From positions 1-15,735 of the forward strand of contig DATIZL010000081.1 of assembly GCA_035517115.1 (NCBI GenBank): DNA of 15,735 nucleotides, written 5' to 3'. The notes beneath the pieces are model-generated. The model did not search any database and had not been told where the DNA came from. It saw only the letters and a list, made by a program, of their open reading frames with translations. The position numbers and the translations under genes were made by a program. Below are positions 15,681 to 15,735 of the stretch, in pieces; within the stretch, counting starts at the first letter, position 1, and each line of letters starts with the position of its first letter. This DNA comes from Hyphomicrobium_A sp035517115. GTDB lineage: Bacteria; Pseudomonadota; Alphaproteobacteria; Rhizobiales; Hyphomicrobiaceae.

Positions 15681-15735
15681 GTTGTCCCCGGATGGTCAGA
15701 CAGCCGACGCCGCTGACCGATGTATGACACACGGG
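15681..15735. other. Right edge, upstream of the saccharopine-dehydrogenase-like gene
   Basis: These 55 bases are the start of the upstream region of the last gene. Only a short GGGGA ribosome-site candidate near 15685-15689 (minus strand) was seen. No promoter or gene can be supported before the window ends. Confidence 0.3.

Overview
The window looks like a chromosomal segment of a G+C-rich alphaproteobacterium, most likely of the Hyphomicrobiales (Rhizobiales). This rests on the divergent secA / parvulin isomerase / argJ neighbourhood, the alphaproteobacterial style of the GshB, SecA and FecR-like proteins, and strong G+C bias in most genes. No taxon can be fixed from the sequence alone. 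Sixteen protein genes are supported. No rRNA, tRNA, insertion sequence or CRISPR array was seen.

Positions 1-863 are the only accessory-looking part. A 55-residue small protein (minus strand, 70-237) and a 133-residue coiled-coil plus winged-helix-like protein (plus strand, 462-863) face away from each other. The second gene is near 50% G+C by hand count of sample lines, against about 63% in a sampled line of gshB. The space between them holds dense hairpin structure: two terminator-shaped hairpins pointing in opposite directions, and a palindrome over a likely -35 box. The low-G+C block stops 10 bases before the gshB start, which looks like an island or insertion edge.

Positions 874-4816 carry gshB (glutathione synthesis), a convergent D,D-carboxypeptidase, an exported cyclase-family metal hydrolase in which one expected metal ligand is replaced by Arg, and an overlapping ArsR-SRPBCC pair. 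The pair is preceded by two copies of a TAAC-N6-GTTA operator, and its first gene has no Shine-Dalgarno.

Positions 4833-7006 hold an exported FecR-domain protein and a divergently transcribed exported TPR protein sharing one intergenic region.

Positions 7028-8843 form a compact sulfide/persulfide module. A rhodanese with a DUF2892 membrane tail and a two-cysteine SqrR/BigR-type ArsR repressor lie on the minus strand, divergent from an ETHE1/Blh-type metallo-beta-lactamase-fold persulfide dioxygenase. Two TTAG-N6-CTAA operators sit over the shared promoters.

Positions 8866-14540 are core functions: argJ (arginine biosynthesis), an exported parvulin-type isomerase, and divergent secA. SecA has an unusually large insertion in its second nucleotide-binding domain and a long leader with a small upstream reading frame. 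A saccharopine-dehydrogenase-like reductase (14568-15680) converges on secA, with a hairpin filling the gap.
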